From JAZLJD01 sp045617725 (GTDB lineage: Bacteria; Bacillota; Clostridia; Lachnospirales; Lachnospiraceae): a stretch of 24,462 nt of DNA. The notes beneath the pieces were generated by a model. It saw only the letters and a list, made by a program, of their open reading frames with translations. It searched no databases and had not been told where the DNA came from. How positions within the stretch are numbered: position 1 is the stretch's first letter; the number at the start of each line of letters is the position of its first letter. Positions 8,401 through 14,431 of the stretch are shown piece after piece. Location of the stretch: contig JAZLJD010000008.1 of the NCBI GenBank assembly GCA_045617725.1, positions 1-24,462 on the forward strand. Direction: 5' to 3'. Position numbers and translations under genes: made by a program.

Positions 8401-9286
8401 CCATGTCCTCAAGCTTGCCGTCCTTTTTAAGCTTACGCATGGCAATCAGGGCCAGATCCATGAGGCAGATAAACTTGTCATCACGGTTCTTGAAAAGCTC
8501 CTCTCTGGTATCAAGGTAGCTCTGGTAGGTTGTTTCAATCGGGGTACGATAGTAACCGTCTCCAAAGGAAATATCCTTAAGTTCGGTGGAGAAGGTGGTA
8601 TGGCGGCAATGGTCAGACCAATATGTATCAAGTACGCGAATCTCCGTCATGGAAGGATTGCGTTTCTCTTCTTTATCAAAATAGCCGCGGATATACTCAA
8701 AATCCTTAAAGGTCATTGCAAGTCCCAAAGACTTGTAAAGAGCAAGGAACTCATCCTCGGGCATCGTGGTGAAGCCGTCCAGAATGGCTACATCGGCAGG
8801 TTCTTCAAATTCCGTGATCAGAGTCTTCGGTTTCTCGATACCGGTCTCTCTGGAATCTACGGGGTTGATGCAGTAAGCCTTAATCTGTTTCCATTCGTCC
8901 TCGGAGATGTTGCCAATAACCATATAGGTTACTGCGGTTTTAATAACCGGGTCCTCATCTTCCTTCAAAAACTTCACACACTGTACTGCGGAATCTGCTC
9001 TCTGGTCGAACTGTCCGGGAAGGAACTCTACGCTGAAGATATGAGCATCCTGCGGAAGCTCAATGGTCTCTCTGTATAAGTAATCAACCGGCGGTTCTGC
9101 GAAAACAGTTACTAAGGCACGCTCAAAGGTCTCATCGCTGATATTCTCAACATCGTAGCGGATGAACACACGTACCTGCTTAACTCCCTGGATTCCCAGG
9201 TAATTCTTTAAATCTTCCTGAAGCTCCAATGCCTTTACTGCAAAGGCGGGCTTCTTCTCAACATAAATTCGTCTGACGTTACCCAT
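5474..9286 (-). CDS. purL: Phosphoribosylformylglycinamidine synthase, single chain
   Basis: A 1270-residue enzyme converting FGAR, glutamine and ATP to FGAM in de novo purine synthesis. Domains in order: a PurS-like N-terminal part, a linker with a YWSDHCRHTTF segment, two AIRS-type catalytic halves with an ATP-binding SFKNETHNHPTEIEPFGGAA-type segment and a later IGGKDSMSGTF segment, and a C-terminal class I glutamine amidotransferase from about residue 1006. In the amidotransferase, GICNGFQ gives nucleophile Cys1111, and HVER gives His1241 and Glu1243 of the triad. The fused architecture contrasts with the split PurS/PurQ/PurL of Bacillus. ATG at 9286 is preceded by TAGGAGG, somewhat far upstream. 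It heads the minus-strand run, promoter at 9322-9350, and overlaps queH by 4 bp. Confidence 0.97.
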   Translation of the reverse strand: MGNVRRIYVEKKPAFAVKALELQEDLKNYLGIQGVKQVRVFIRYDVENISDETFERALVTVFAEPPVDYLYRETIELPQDAHIFSVEFLPGQFDQRADSAVQCVKFLKEDEDPVIKTAVTYMVIGNISEDEWKQIKAYCINPVDSRETGIEKPKTLITEFEEPADVAILDGFTTMPEDEFLALYKSLGLAMTFKDFEYIRGYFDKEEKRNPSMTEIRVLDTYWSDHCRHTTFSTELKDISFGDGYYRTPIETTYQSYLDTREELFKNRDDKFICLMDLALIAMRKLKKDGKLEDMEKSDEINACSIVVPVEIDYEDGRGVITEEWLVSFKNETHNHPTEIEPFGGAATCLGGAIRDPLSGRNYVYQAMRITGAADPTVPVSETLKGKLSQKKLVRGAASGYSSYGNQIGLATGYVKEVYHPNYVAKRMEIGAVMGAAPRANVVRLNSDPDDVIILLGGRTGRDGCGGATGSSKVHTEASIETCGAEVQKGNAPTERKLQRLFRDPVVSHMIKKCNDFGAGGVSVAIGELADGLTVDLDKVPKKYAGLDGTELAISESQERMAVVVDPADVEEFLQAAAKENLEAVPVAVVTKSPRLVLKWRGKEIVNISRAFLDTNGAHQETAVSVDIPTEEGNYFKKNADEKASSLAEAGKTKDAFLTALSDLNSCSQKGLVEMFDSSIGAGSVYMPYGGRYQLTETQAMVAKLPVLKGKTDLVTMMSYGFDPYLSSWSPYHGAIYAVTESLSKIVAAGGDYKKVRFTFQEYFRRMTEDPSRWSQPFAALLGAYDAQIGYGLPSIGGKDSMSGTFNDIDVPPTLVSFAVDTALGKDVVTPELKNAGDVLVHFPLPKDDYDIPVYKDVMELYEAVSALLHSGAAVSAYVSDAHGLAVAAAKMAFGNKLGVEFAHDTVPADLYKNVMGDLVLEMKPAAVDSIPEGIEYTVFGCVTGNAVFTMPDGAAVSMEDAVRAWSAPLEKVFPQRATADYDVVNAPIYKAAEGSVYVCKNRVARPTVFIPVFPGTNCEYDSARAFERAGADAIVKVFRNNSPEDIRESVKEFTDGISKAQIIMFPGGFSAGDEPDGSAKFFATAFQNEHMKEAVMKLLNERDGLALGICNGFQALIKLGLVPNGAIVGQDAQSPTLTFNTINRHVSKMVYTKVVSNKSPWLQKADLGGVYVTPASHGEGRFVAPAEWIEKLEENGQVATRYCDFFGNVSMDEEYNVNGSYGAIEGITSPDGRCLGKMAHVERRGDGVAINIYGEQDLKIFESGVEYFR

Positions 9287-9321
9287 TCCTAGATGGTCCT
9301 CCTATCTGAACATACAGTTAT

Positions 9322-9350
9322 ATATTATACTGCCCCTCCTGTATTTTCAA
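9322..9350 (-). promoter_or_regulatory. Sigma-A-type promoter of the purL run
   Basis: On the minus strand TTGAAA (9350-9345) and TAATAT (9327-9322) are 17 bp apart; an overlapping TATAAT (9329-9324) gives 15 bp. The start of transcription would lie about 25-30 bases before the purL ATG. Confidence 0.65.
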
Positions 9351-9353
9351 TGG

Positions 9354-9366
9354 TGCAAATGTTGCA
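9354..9366. promoter_or_regulatory. Short palindrome beside the purL -35
   Basis: TGCAA-ATG-TTGCA is a perfect 5-bp inverted repeat, four bases upstream of the purL -35 box. It is a candidate operator for an unidentified regulator; chance occurrence cannot be excluded. Confidence 0.3.
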
Positions 9367-9415
9367 AAAAAACAATAAATATAGGTAGTTTCTCCGTGAT
9401 TTTGGATATCGCGGT

Positions 9416-9428
9416 GATTTACATAATC
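9416..9428. repeat. Palindromic repeat GATTTACATAATC, copy 1
   Basis: GATT-TACAT-AATC, a 4-bp-arm palindrome around TACAT. It matches copy 2 at 9710-9722 (GGTTTACATAACC), with the arms changed compensatorily so that pairing is kept. A looser relative, GGTTTACACATAACT, is at 9488-9502. Confidence 0.4.
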
Positions 9429-9431
9429 TAT

Positions 9432-9440
9432 TGTGGATAA
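9432..9440 (-). promoter_or_regulatory. Perfect DnaA box, copy 1
   Basis: The minus strand reads TTATCCACA, the exact consensus DnaA binding 9-mer. It lies four bases from palindrome copy 1. A second exact box in the same orientation is at 9786-9794. Confidence 0.5.
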
Positions 9441-9537
9441 AGTGCCTTGTATCCCACTAAATGTAGTGTTTTCAGGCCTTTTTCTGTGGTTTACACATAA
9501 CTATGGATTTTAGGTGATTTTATGTCTCCTAAATCTT

Positions 9538-9557
9538 GTGTCATATATGGCTGACAC
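9538..9557. promoter_or_regulatory. GTGTCA-N8-TGACAC palindrome
   Basis: GTGTCA (9538-9543) and TGACAC (9552-9557) form a perfect inverted repeat with an 8-bp spacer. The same arm and spacer design, GTGTCA-N8-TGACGC, occurs at 14434-14453 in front of the DUF1836-TetR genes, so both may bind that TetR regulator. No promoter is obvious immediately beside this copy. Confidence 0.4.
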
Positions 9558-9709
9558 GCACATCATATTGTGTTACTCATGGTGTAGCTTCGTTGACCGA
9601 ACTTAACATTCCCATGTTTAGGGACTTTTCCATGATGCTGCCCTCTCCGGAGGTGCCGAAAACGGTCTTGGAATGACTCAAGTGGTCAATGTTTTTGTTG
9701 TGGTTGCGC

Positions 9710-9722
9710 GGTTTACATAACC
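9710..9722. repeat. Palindromic repeat GGTTTACATAACC, copy 2
   Basis: GGTT-TACAT-AACC, the partner of the copy at 9416-9428, 294 bp away. The core TTTACATAA is identical, and the flanking arms covary from GA/TC to GG/CC. Confidence 0.4.
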
Positions 9723-9785
9723 AATCTATCATTTTGACTTTGATGACAACATTTAGTATTTCGTCACTCTGACACTGCTATCATT

Positions 9786-9794
9786 TGTGGATAA
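9786..9794 (-). promoter_or_regulatory. Perfect DnaA box, copy 2
   Basis: TTATCCACA on the minus strand, identical to the copy at 9432-9440 and in the same orientation, 354 bp apart. AT-rich sequence follows at 9791-9820. Confidence 0.5.
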
Positions 9795-9937
9795 TTATGT
9801 TATGTTCACTATATTATGTAGACACATTTTGTAGTAGTCCGGGGTACCAAGGACGGCACACAGAAGCTACCGTATTTGAGAAAAACGAAGATGAAAAAGC
9901 ACACAAAAAGCGCAGAAACGACATAGAACAGCCCCAG

Positions 9938-10056
9938 AAAACAGGAAGAAGCCGCCCCGAACAGGCCCGCAAAAACAAGGAGGGACCATAAAAACGGCCC
10001 CCCCCAAAAAACAGGGAGGAAGCATAAAAACCACCTCCAAAAACAGGGAGAGGTGG
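9938..10056. repeat. Degenerate 33-35-bp tandem repeat, C-rich
   Basis: About three and a half units: 9938-9970, 9971-10005, 10006-10038 and a partial unit 10039-10056. Each begins with an A-run then CAGGGAGGA-like sequence, and the middle two continue with a CATAAAAAC core and a C-rich end. The second unit ends in eight consecutive C residues (9998-10005), a slippage-prone tract. CCACCTC (10031-10037) and GAGGTGG (10050-10056) form a hairpin whose minus-strand side is followed by TTTTT, so this end may also act as a weak minus-strand terminator. Confidence 0.55.
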
Positions 10057-10082
10057 TCAAACCGGGCACGCTGTAGTATACT
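10054..10082 (+). promoter_or_regulatory. Promoter of the yhfC-like gene
   Basis: TGGTCA (10054-10059) and TATACT (10077-10082) with 17 bp between them, followed by a short leader and a strong AAGGAGG site eight bases before the ATG at 10103. The -35 overlaps the last base pairs of the hairpin that ends the tandem repeat. Confidence 0.5.
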
Positions 10083-10102
10083 CTCCTAAGGAGGATTTAG
10101 AC

Positions 10103-10927
10103 ATGATTTCAACTGCAAGTTTTGTTTGGGCGGGCTTCGCCATGGCAATCGGCTTCCTGCTTCCCGTCCTGCTGCCTGTTTTTTGGCACAAAAAAACCGG
10201 CACCCGTGGTATTAACTACTTTATAGGTGTCGGTACTTTTATATTATTCGCGCTCACTTTGGAGCAGGTGCTCCATATGATTATGAATTCCATATGCGGC
10301 GAAGCGCTGAAGGCAAATATGACGCTGTACGCCCTTTATGGTGGCCTGGCTGCCGGAATCTTTGAGGGAACCGGCCGTTTCCTGGCACTCAAGTTTGTTA
10401 TGAAGAAGGATTTAAGTAAGGATTCCGCCATTATGTACGGTTTCGGACACGCCGGCGTGGAATGTTTCATTCTGCAGGGATTCTCCTCCCTTTCAAGCAT
10501 CCTCTCCATGGCTTCCATCAATAACGGTTCCCTTGAGGCGCGGCTTGCGAACCTTTCTCCCGAGGAAGTGGCCGTTGCCCGGGAACAGATGAATTCGATG
10601 CTTGCTGCCCGCCCCTATGAATTCGGTTTGGGCGGTTTTGACCGCATCAGCGCCCTGATTCTGCAGGTATTCTTAAGTGTTCTGCTCTATCAGGCCATTA
10701 AGAATAATCGTAACTACTGTTATTTTATAGCCGTTCTGATTCACGCACTGGTGGATTTCCTGGCGGTTTATCTGTCCTCGGTACTGCTTATGAAGACCTA
10801 TGTCGTAGAGATTATCCTGGGAGCTATTTCGCTTATCCTTCTTGTTCTTCTGGTGCGCTTCTATAGGTGTCACTCAGATAGTAACCCTCCAGCACAAGCG
10901 TCAGATGATTCATCTCTTTTACAGTAA
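10103..10927 (+). CDS. YhfC-family intramembrane glutamic protease-like protein
   Basis: A 274-residue integral membrane protein with about seven or eight hydrophobic segments. It carries the three polar motifs expected in the YhfC branch of the CAAX/ABI protease superfamily: GIFEGTGR (Glu88, Arg92), GFGHAGVE (His116, Glu120) and HALVDF (His214, Asp218). Related intramembrane proteases cleave peptides or prenylated proteins within the bilayer; the substrate here is unknown. The start is secure (AAGGAGG, eight bases). It stands alone on the plus strand and is convergent with the methyltransferase gene, overlapping it by 95 bp at the 3' ends; the last ~20 residues (YRCHSDSNPPAQASDDSSLL) are polar and look like a cytosolic tail created in that overlap. 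Confidence 0.8.
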   Translation: MISTASFVWAGFAMAIGFLLPVLLPVFWHKKTGTRGINYFIGVGTFILFALTLEQVLHMIMNSICGEALKANMTLYALYGGLAAGIFEGTGRFLALKFVMKKDLSKDSAIMYGFGHAGVECFILQGFSSLSSILSMASINNGSLEARLANLSPEEVAVAREQMNSMLAARPYEFGLGGFDRISALILQVFLSVLLYQAIKNNRNYCYFIAVLIHALVDFLAVYLSSVLLMKTYVVEIILGAISLILLVLLVRFYRCHSDSNPPAQASDDSSLLQ

Positions 10928-12293
10928 TACCGCTCAAATCAATCACGATGTTCGGGTCTTCCGTATCAAACCGGTACGCAACTCCCGCAGAGTCGTTTTT
11001 ATGCAGAGCTTCTTTAATAACAGATGATTTTCCACCACTATATACCGGAACTCCGTTGCAGGTAAGGAACTTATCATAGTTTCTTACCTGTTTTTCATTT
11101 ATAGACATGTCCTTGATATATACGATGCCGCTACACTGCAGCGGATCGATACGAAGTCGCTTCACATCCCCGGAAAACGGCATCGAGAGAACGCCGTTGA
11201 CTACCACAGTCATTCCTGAATTTTCTTCCGTAAATCCGCCGCCCAGGTCATAGTAAATCTGTACACTCTCGTTTTCTACGCGCCTGTTCTGCTCATCTAC
11301 GGCACTTCTTGCATTAAAGCAGGGCTTAAGCCTTCCCGGAGCCTTGTCCTTTTGGAATTCCCAATAGTTTACCTTCAGTGCCGGTCCGATTACCAGCAAA
11401 AAAGAATTGGAAAAGATAGGGAACAGTTTGTCGTCTACGACCGAATCAAAAGCCCGATCCTCGGAGAAGGACACGATTCTGGACCGGTCATAGTTGTTCA
11501 TATTGTCGTTCAGTTCCCCGACCATGGGCAAACGACGGTCCGAATATATGGTATGAGGGAATTTGTAATCCGGATACGGATAATAGAAGGAATACTCCGC
11601 AATACCGCTCTCCAGAATGATGTGCTCAAGAGCCGGTTTTGAGAAGGTTCTGACACAGTCCCCTTCACGGTATCCTTCGATACCGGAATAGTAAGTGCCC
11701 AGATGATCCTCCTTGCACCCTGCCAGATACTTCATACCCAGACGATTCTCAATGGCAATCAGAATACGACCGCCGCTTTTTACATGATGACGCAGGATAT
11801 CCATAAACTTCTGGTACGGCTTAGGGCTACCCATATAGCTTTGTGCATATTCGAATACGCCGATTAAGCAGATATAGTCATAATCATTCGGCAGATGCGG
11901 CTCAATATCCTTAAAATTACCGATGTGAATGTTAATATTATCGTAGTCTCTGTTACGATATGCGTTAATCAGGCTGCGTTTCTCGGAAAGCTCCACGCAA
12001 TCCACACTGCCGGCCATGCGTGCCAAAGCCCCCGTAATGGCACCACAACCACTGCCCACCTCTAAAACCTTGTCCGTCTTTTGTATAGGAATAAACGAAA
12101 CGATGTTCTCGCGTTCCTTTGCAAAATGATACCGGATGGGCCAGCTTCCGCTCTTCTCAATGATGCTGTCATACTCGGCGGCATCATAGTTTTTGGCTAT
12201 CCGAAGAAGATCCGATTCAATCGCCCCATCGGAATATAGATCTTTTCCGGAATAGTAAGTGTAATCCAGTTTTACCTTTCCTACCTGCTCCAT
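10833..12293 (-). CDS. Class I SAM-dependent methyltransferase, large, with extra C-terminal region
   Basis: 486 residues from the chosen ATG at 12293. An in-frame ATG at 12308 is less likely, because GGGAGGAG lies between the two and is ideally placed five bases before the second. Motif I is VLEVGSGCGAITGAL (76-90), the acidic loop is CVELS (99-103), and the post-motif strand is YDYICLIGVFEYA (138-150), giving a Rossmann SAM-binding domain to about residue 250. Roughly 190 further residues are not recognised and may be a second substrate-binding domain. Similar large methyltransferases occur in surface-polysaccharide clusters of Lachnospiraceae, but none of those genes is nearby, so the substrate is unknown. 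A terminator at 12329-12351 separates it from the upstream NYN gene. Confidence 0.75.
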   Translation of the reverse strand: MEQVGKVKLDYTYYSGKDLYSDGAIESDLLRIAKNYDAAEYDSIIEKSGSWPIRYHFAKERENIVSFIPIQKTDKVLEVGSGCGAITGALARMAGSVDCVELSEKRSLINAYRNRDYDNINIHIGNFKDIEPHLPNDYDYICLIGVFEYAQSYMGSPKPYQKFMDILRHHVKSGGRILIAIENRLGMKYLAGCKEDHLGTYYSGIEGYREGDCVRTFSKPALEHIILESGIAEYSFYYPYPDYKFPHTIYSDRRLPMVGELNDNMNNYDRSRIVSFSEDRAFDSVVDDKLFPIFSNSFLLVIGPALKVNYWEFQKDKAPGRLKPCFNARSAVDEQNRRVENESVQIYYDLGGGFTEENSGMTVVVNGVLSMPFSGDVKRLRIDPLQCSGIVYIKDMSINEKQVRNYDKFLTCNGVPVYSGGKSSVIKEALHKNDSAGVAYRFDTEDPNIVIDLSGITVKEMNHLTLVLEGYYLSDTYRSAPEEQEG

Positions 12294-12328
12294 ACCTTCT
12301 CCTCCCATAAAGATTGCTTAAATTAAGA

Positions 12329-12351
12329 AAAGGGCGTTACACACGCCCTTT
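12329..12351 (-). terminator. Terminator of the DUF1836-TetR-NYN unit
   Basis: AAAGGGCGT (12329-12337) and ACGCCCTTT (12343-12351) form a perfect 9-bp stem with a 5-base loop. On the minus strand TTTTCTTAATTT follows. It lies just after the NYN stop codon. Only about 20 bp separate it from the methyltransferase start region, so that gene either relies on read-through or has a promoter overlapping this hairpin. Confidence 0.85.
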
Positions 12352-12365
12352 CCCTGATTGACCGG

Positions 12366-13331
12366 TTATTTCCTGATTTGTCTGGAATATTCCTTGCTCA
12401 ATGTAACGCTTTTGCCCAGATTCGTAATCTTCAGCTCCGGGAAATCCTGGAGTAATTTCGAGAATTTGGCATAGCCGTAATTCGAAATATTAAAATCGGG
12501 GAAGCGTTTAATAAGGCGCTGATTAACCTCACCCATATTCATGATTTGTTTTTCTGCCTCCACAATCATCTGAATGACCTCGCGGCGTATATCCTCGAGT
12601 GTCACGTCGTCCTCGGCGAGAAACGCCGTAACCGTGGTCTCGGTATACTGAAGGCGGATTGCTTTCTCGAAAGCCTTGGATTCCAGGAATTTCGAGAACT
12701 TCGTGTATTCGTAGTTACGAACATCGAAGGATGGGTAAATCTTTGTTAAACGGCTGCCGAGCTCTCCTATATCCATGGAGGTGGAATCATTGCCATTGGC
12801 GATGATAATCTTCACGATTGCATCCTTGATATCCTCAAGGGTAGCAATGGTGGTGTTAACTTCCTTGGATTTCTTAGAAGTATGGCTCTTGGTTTCAACA
12901 TTGGCCAGGTAATCCAGAAGCAGGAATCGGTCACAGGCGCTTTGGAAGGCCTCAGGGGTCTTGCTTTCGCCCATGCCTACAACAAACATTCCTGATTCTC
13001 TCAAACGCATTGCAAGGCGGGTAAAATCGCTGTCACTGGTCGCCAGACAGAAGCCATTTATGTGTCCCGAATACAGGATATCCATAGCGTCAATAATCAT
13101 AGCGGAGTCTGTGGCATTTTTGCCTTGCGTGTAGCTGTACTGCTGCACGGGATTGAGGGAATGAGCAAGGAGGACATCCTTCCATTTATTGGCATTCGTA
13201 CGGGTCCAGTCGCCATAGATACGTTTGTAGGTAATGGTACCAAACTTCTGAAGCTCGTTTGTAATAATGCCGATATAGTCAGCGGAAATATTATCCCCGT
13301 CAATCAGTAATGCAAACTTGCTGTCTTCCAT
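12366..13331 (-). CDS. NYN (LabA-like PIN) domain protein with two LOTUS/OST-HTH domains
   Basis: 321 residues. The N-terminal domain (about 5-140) is a LabA-type NYN nuclease: FALLIDGDN gives Asp11 and Asp13, TDSAMIIDAMD gives Asp75, and ATSDSDF gives Asp100 and Asp102, an intact acidic metal site of the kind that cleaves RNA. After a Ser/Lys linker come two similar C-terminal units (about 165-238 and 245-312), each with the pattern 'YPSFDVRNYEYTKFSKFLE' or 'FPDFNISNYGYAKFSKLLQ', typical of LOTUS/OST-HTH RNA-binding modules. So it probably acts on structured RNA in the cytosol. It lies 33 bp after the TetR gene and ends at the terminator, making it the last gene of that unit. The RNA target is unknown. 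Confidence 0.88.
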   Translation of the reverse strand: MEDSKFALLIDGDNISADYIGIITNELQKFGTITYKRIYGDWTRTNANKWKDVLLAHSLNPVQQYSYTQGKNATDSAMIIDAMDILYSGHINGFCLATSDSDFTRLAMRLRESGMFVVGMGESKTPEAFQSACDRFLLLDYLANVETKSHTSKKSKEVNTTIATLEDIKDAIVKIIIANGNDSTSMDIGELGSRLTKIYPSFDVRNYEYTKFSKFLESKAFEKAIRLQYTETTVTAFLAEDDVTLEDIRREVIQMIVEAEKQIMNMGEVNQRLIKRFPDFNISNYGYAKFSKLLQDFPELKITNLGKSVTLSKEYSRQIRK

Positions 13332-13364
13332 GAATCCTTTGTTTCTCCTTTGTGAAATCTATCG

Positions 13365-13946
13365 TTAATCCTCCACCACAATCTGTGACAGAAGAAAAGC
13401 GAACTCTTTATCGATCATGTCTGAGGACAAGCCCATGGTCTGTGAGTAAATACGCATGCCTTCCAGGACAAAAAGGAAGTTTCGACTTGTTCCCTCAATG
13501 TCCTCGCAACGGAACTCGCCCTCCTCAACGCCACGGGTAAGCAAATATTCCATTGTGCGGAATGCTGTATTGAACTCGTTCCGAACGGCACTCACGCCAC
13601 CGCCGATACGGGTCTGGAAATAGTATTCATAGGTGGCCATCGCCAGAGAATCCTTCTTTTTAAGGAATTCCTTCTTCTGCTCCTTAAGGAAAAAAAGCAG
13701 GATTTCGAGGTTCGTCTTGTGGCCGATGCTGCTATCCTCGTCGCTTGCGTCTTTCTCTTTGTCCTGCCGAAGTACCTCAAGGAACAGCTCCTCGGTGCTT
13801 TCGAAGTACAGATAGAGGCCGCCACGGCTGATACCGCATTCGTCCACTACGTCCTTCATGGTAACATCCTTGTAGCCCTTCTCAACGAACACGCGACGCG
13901 CGCAATCTACGATATACTGTTTTTTTTGAATGGATTTGTCGCTCAT
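13365..13946 (-). CDS. TetR-family transcriptional regulator
   Basis: 193 residues from ATG 13946, which has AAAGGG eight bases upstream and starts 10 bp after the DUF1836 stop; the longer in-frame start at 13991 would overlap that gene and is rejected. The N-terminal helix-turn-helix spans about residues 12-57 (an ARRVFVEKGYKDVTMKDVV segment, then CGISRGGLYLYF), as in TetR regulators. The C-terminal ligand/dimerisation part is all helical and has no recognisable ligand signature. As second gene of the DUF1836-TetR-NYN unit it probably represses its own promoter through the palindrome at 14432-14455. It may also bind the related site at 9538-9557; both are inference. Confidence 0.88.
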   Translation of the reverse strand: MSDKSIQKKQYIVDCARRVFVEKGYKDVTMKDVVDECGISRGGLYLYFESTEELFLEVLRQDKEKDASDEDSSIGHKTNLEILLFFLKEQKKEFLKKKDSLAMATYEYYFQTRIGGGVSAVRNEFNTAFRTMEYLLTRGVEEGEFRCEDIEGTSRNFLFVLEGMRIYSQTMGLSSDMIDKEFAFLLSQIVVED

Positions 13947-13956
13947 AACCGGCCCT

Positions 13957-14412
13957 TTACTGATTATTCTGGTGGAGATCTGCAAGTTCACACATGCGAA
14001 GGATTACTGCAAGAAAGACTCCTTTATTGACTGCTTCACTCCAAAGAGCAGTTTTTGATTGACCCTTGATTACATATTTGGAAAGAATATCGCCCAAAAC
14101 CTTCATGTCCATGGTGCCGAGCTTCGGAAGAAGTGCAAGCTCATCCTCGGCCGTTTTTAAGCGATAATTGGAATATGTATAGACGTAATTGCGATTCAGA
14201 AAATGTGTCTGCTCAATTGCCTTCACCAGAGAAAACACCTGCGAGTCAAACACGGGGAAAGGCATTGCGGATGCGGAATCATCGGTTCCCTTATAACTGT
14301 GTGACACCGACTGACCGGCTTTAGACTTAAGCCACGGCAAAAAAGAAGCCAGTTTCATAATATCCGGCTGGTATGTGGCAATGATGTCTTCACGGGATAA
14401 ATTCTGCTCCAT
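13957..14412 (-). CDS. DUF1836 domain protein
   Basis: 151 residues. The SREDI..YQPDIMKLASFLPWL opening, a Y.YS.Y.LK central part and the late SEAVNKGVFLAVILRM stretch match my recollection of the DUF1836 family of Bacillota, which has no assigned function and has been suspected of a helix-turn-helix-like fold. There is no signal peptide or membrane segment. ATG 14412 has AAAGGA seven bases upstream. It is the first gene of the unit with TetR and NYN-LOTUS, and is divergent from the cNBD-like gene over a 189-bp region holding the candidate operator. Function not assignable. Confidence 0.7.
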   Translation of the reverse strand: MEQNLSREDIIATYQPDIMKLASFLPWLKSKAGQSVSHSYKGTDDSASAMPFPVFDSQVFSLVKAIEQTHFLNRNYVYTYSNYRLKTAEDELALLPKLGTMDMKVLGDILSKYVIKGQSKTALWSEAVNKGVFLAVILRMCELADLHQNNQ

Positions 14413-14431
14413 AGGCTGTCCTTTCTGTCAT

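Larger units (their letters stand above)
9287..10102. other. Long motif-rich intergenic region between purL and the yhfC-like gene
   Basis: 816 bp with no convincing protein gene, between divergently transcribed genes. Apart from the purL promoter (left) and the yhfC promoter (right), it holds two perfect DnaA boxes, a repeated 13-bp palindrome, a GTGTCA-N8-TGACAC palindrome and a C-rich tandem repeat, all listed separately. Open frames over 9785-10069 on both strands are low-complexity readings of the repeat. A tiny minus-strand frame at 9577-9633 (18 codons, with a GGAGAGGG site 7 bases before its ATG) is the only other translatable candidate, and it is not supported by anything else. Confidence 0.7.

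Noticed and set aside
9410..9800. Interpretation as the chromosomal replication origin oriC
   Set aside because: Only two perfect DnaA boxes are present, dnaA/dnaN/rpmH are not adjacent, and flanking genes are ordinary. Kept as a DnaA-box finding only.
9785..10069. Open frames on both strands over the tandem repeat (a Lys/Arg-rich plus frame and a very hydrophobic minus frame)
   Set aside because: Both are low-complexity readings of the C-rich repeat, without a ribosome site, and the minus frame has no support as a membrane protein.
12293..12308. Upstream ATG at 12308 as the methyltransferase start
   Set aside because: GGGAGGAG lies between the two ATGs and is optimally spaced for the second, so the shorter protein is preferred.
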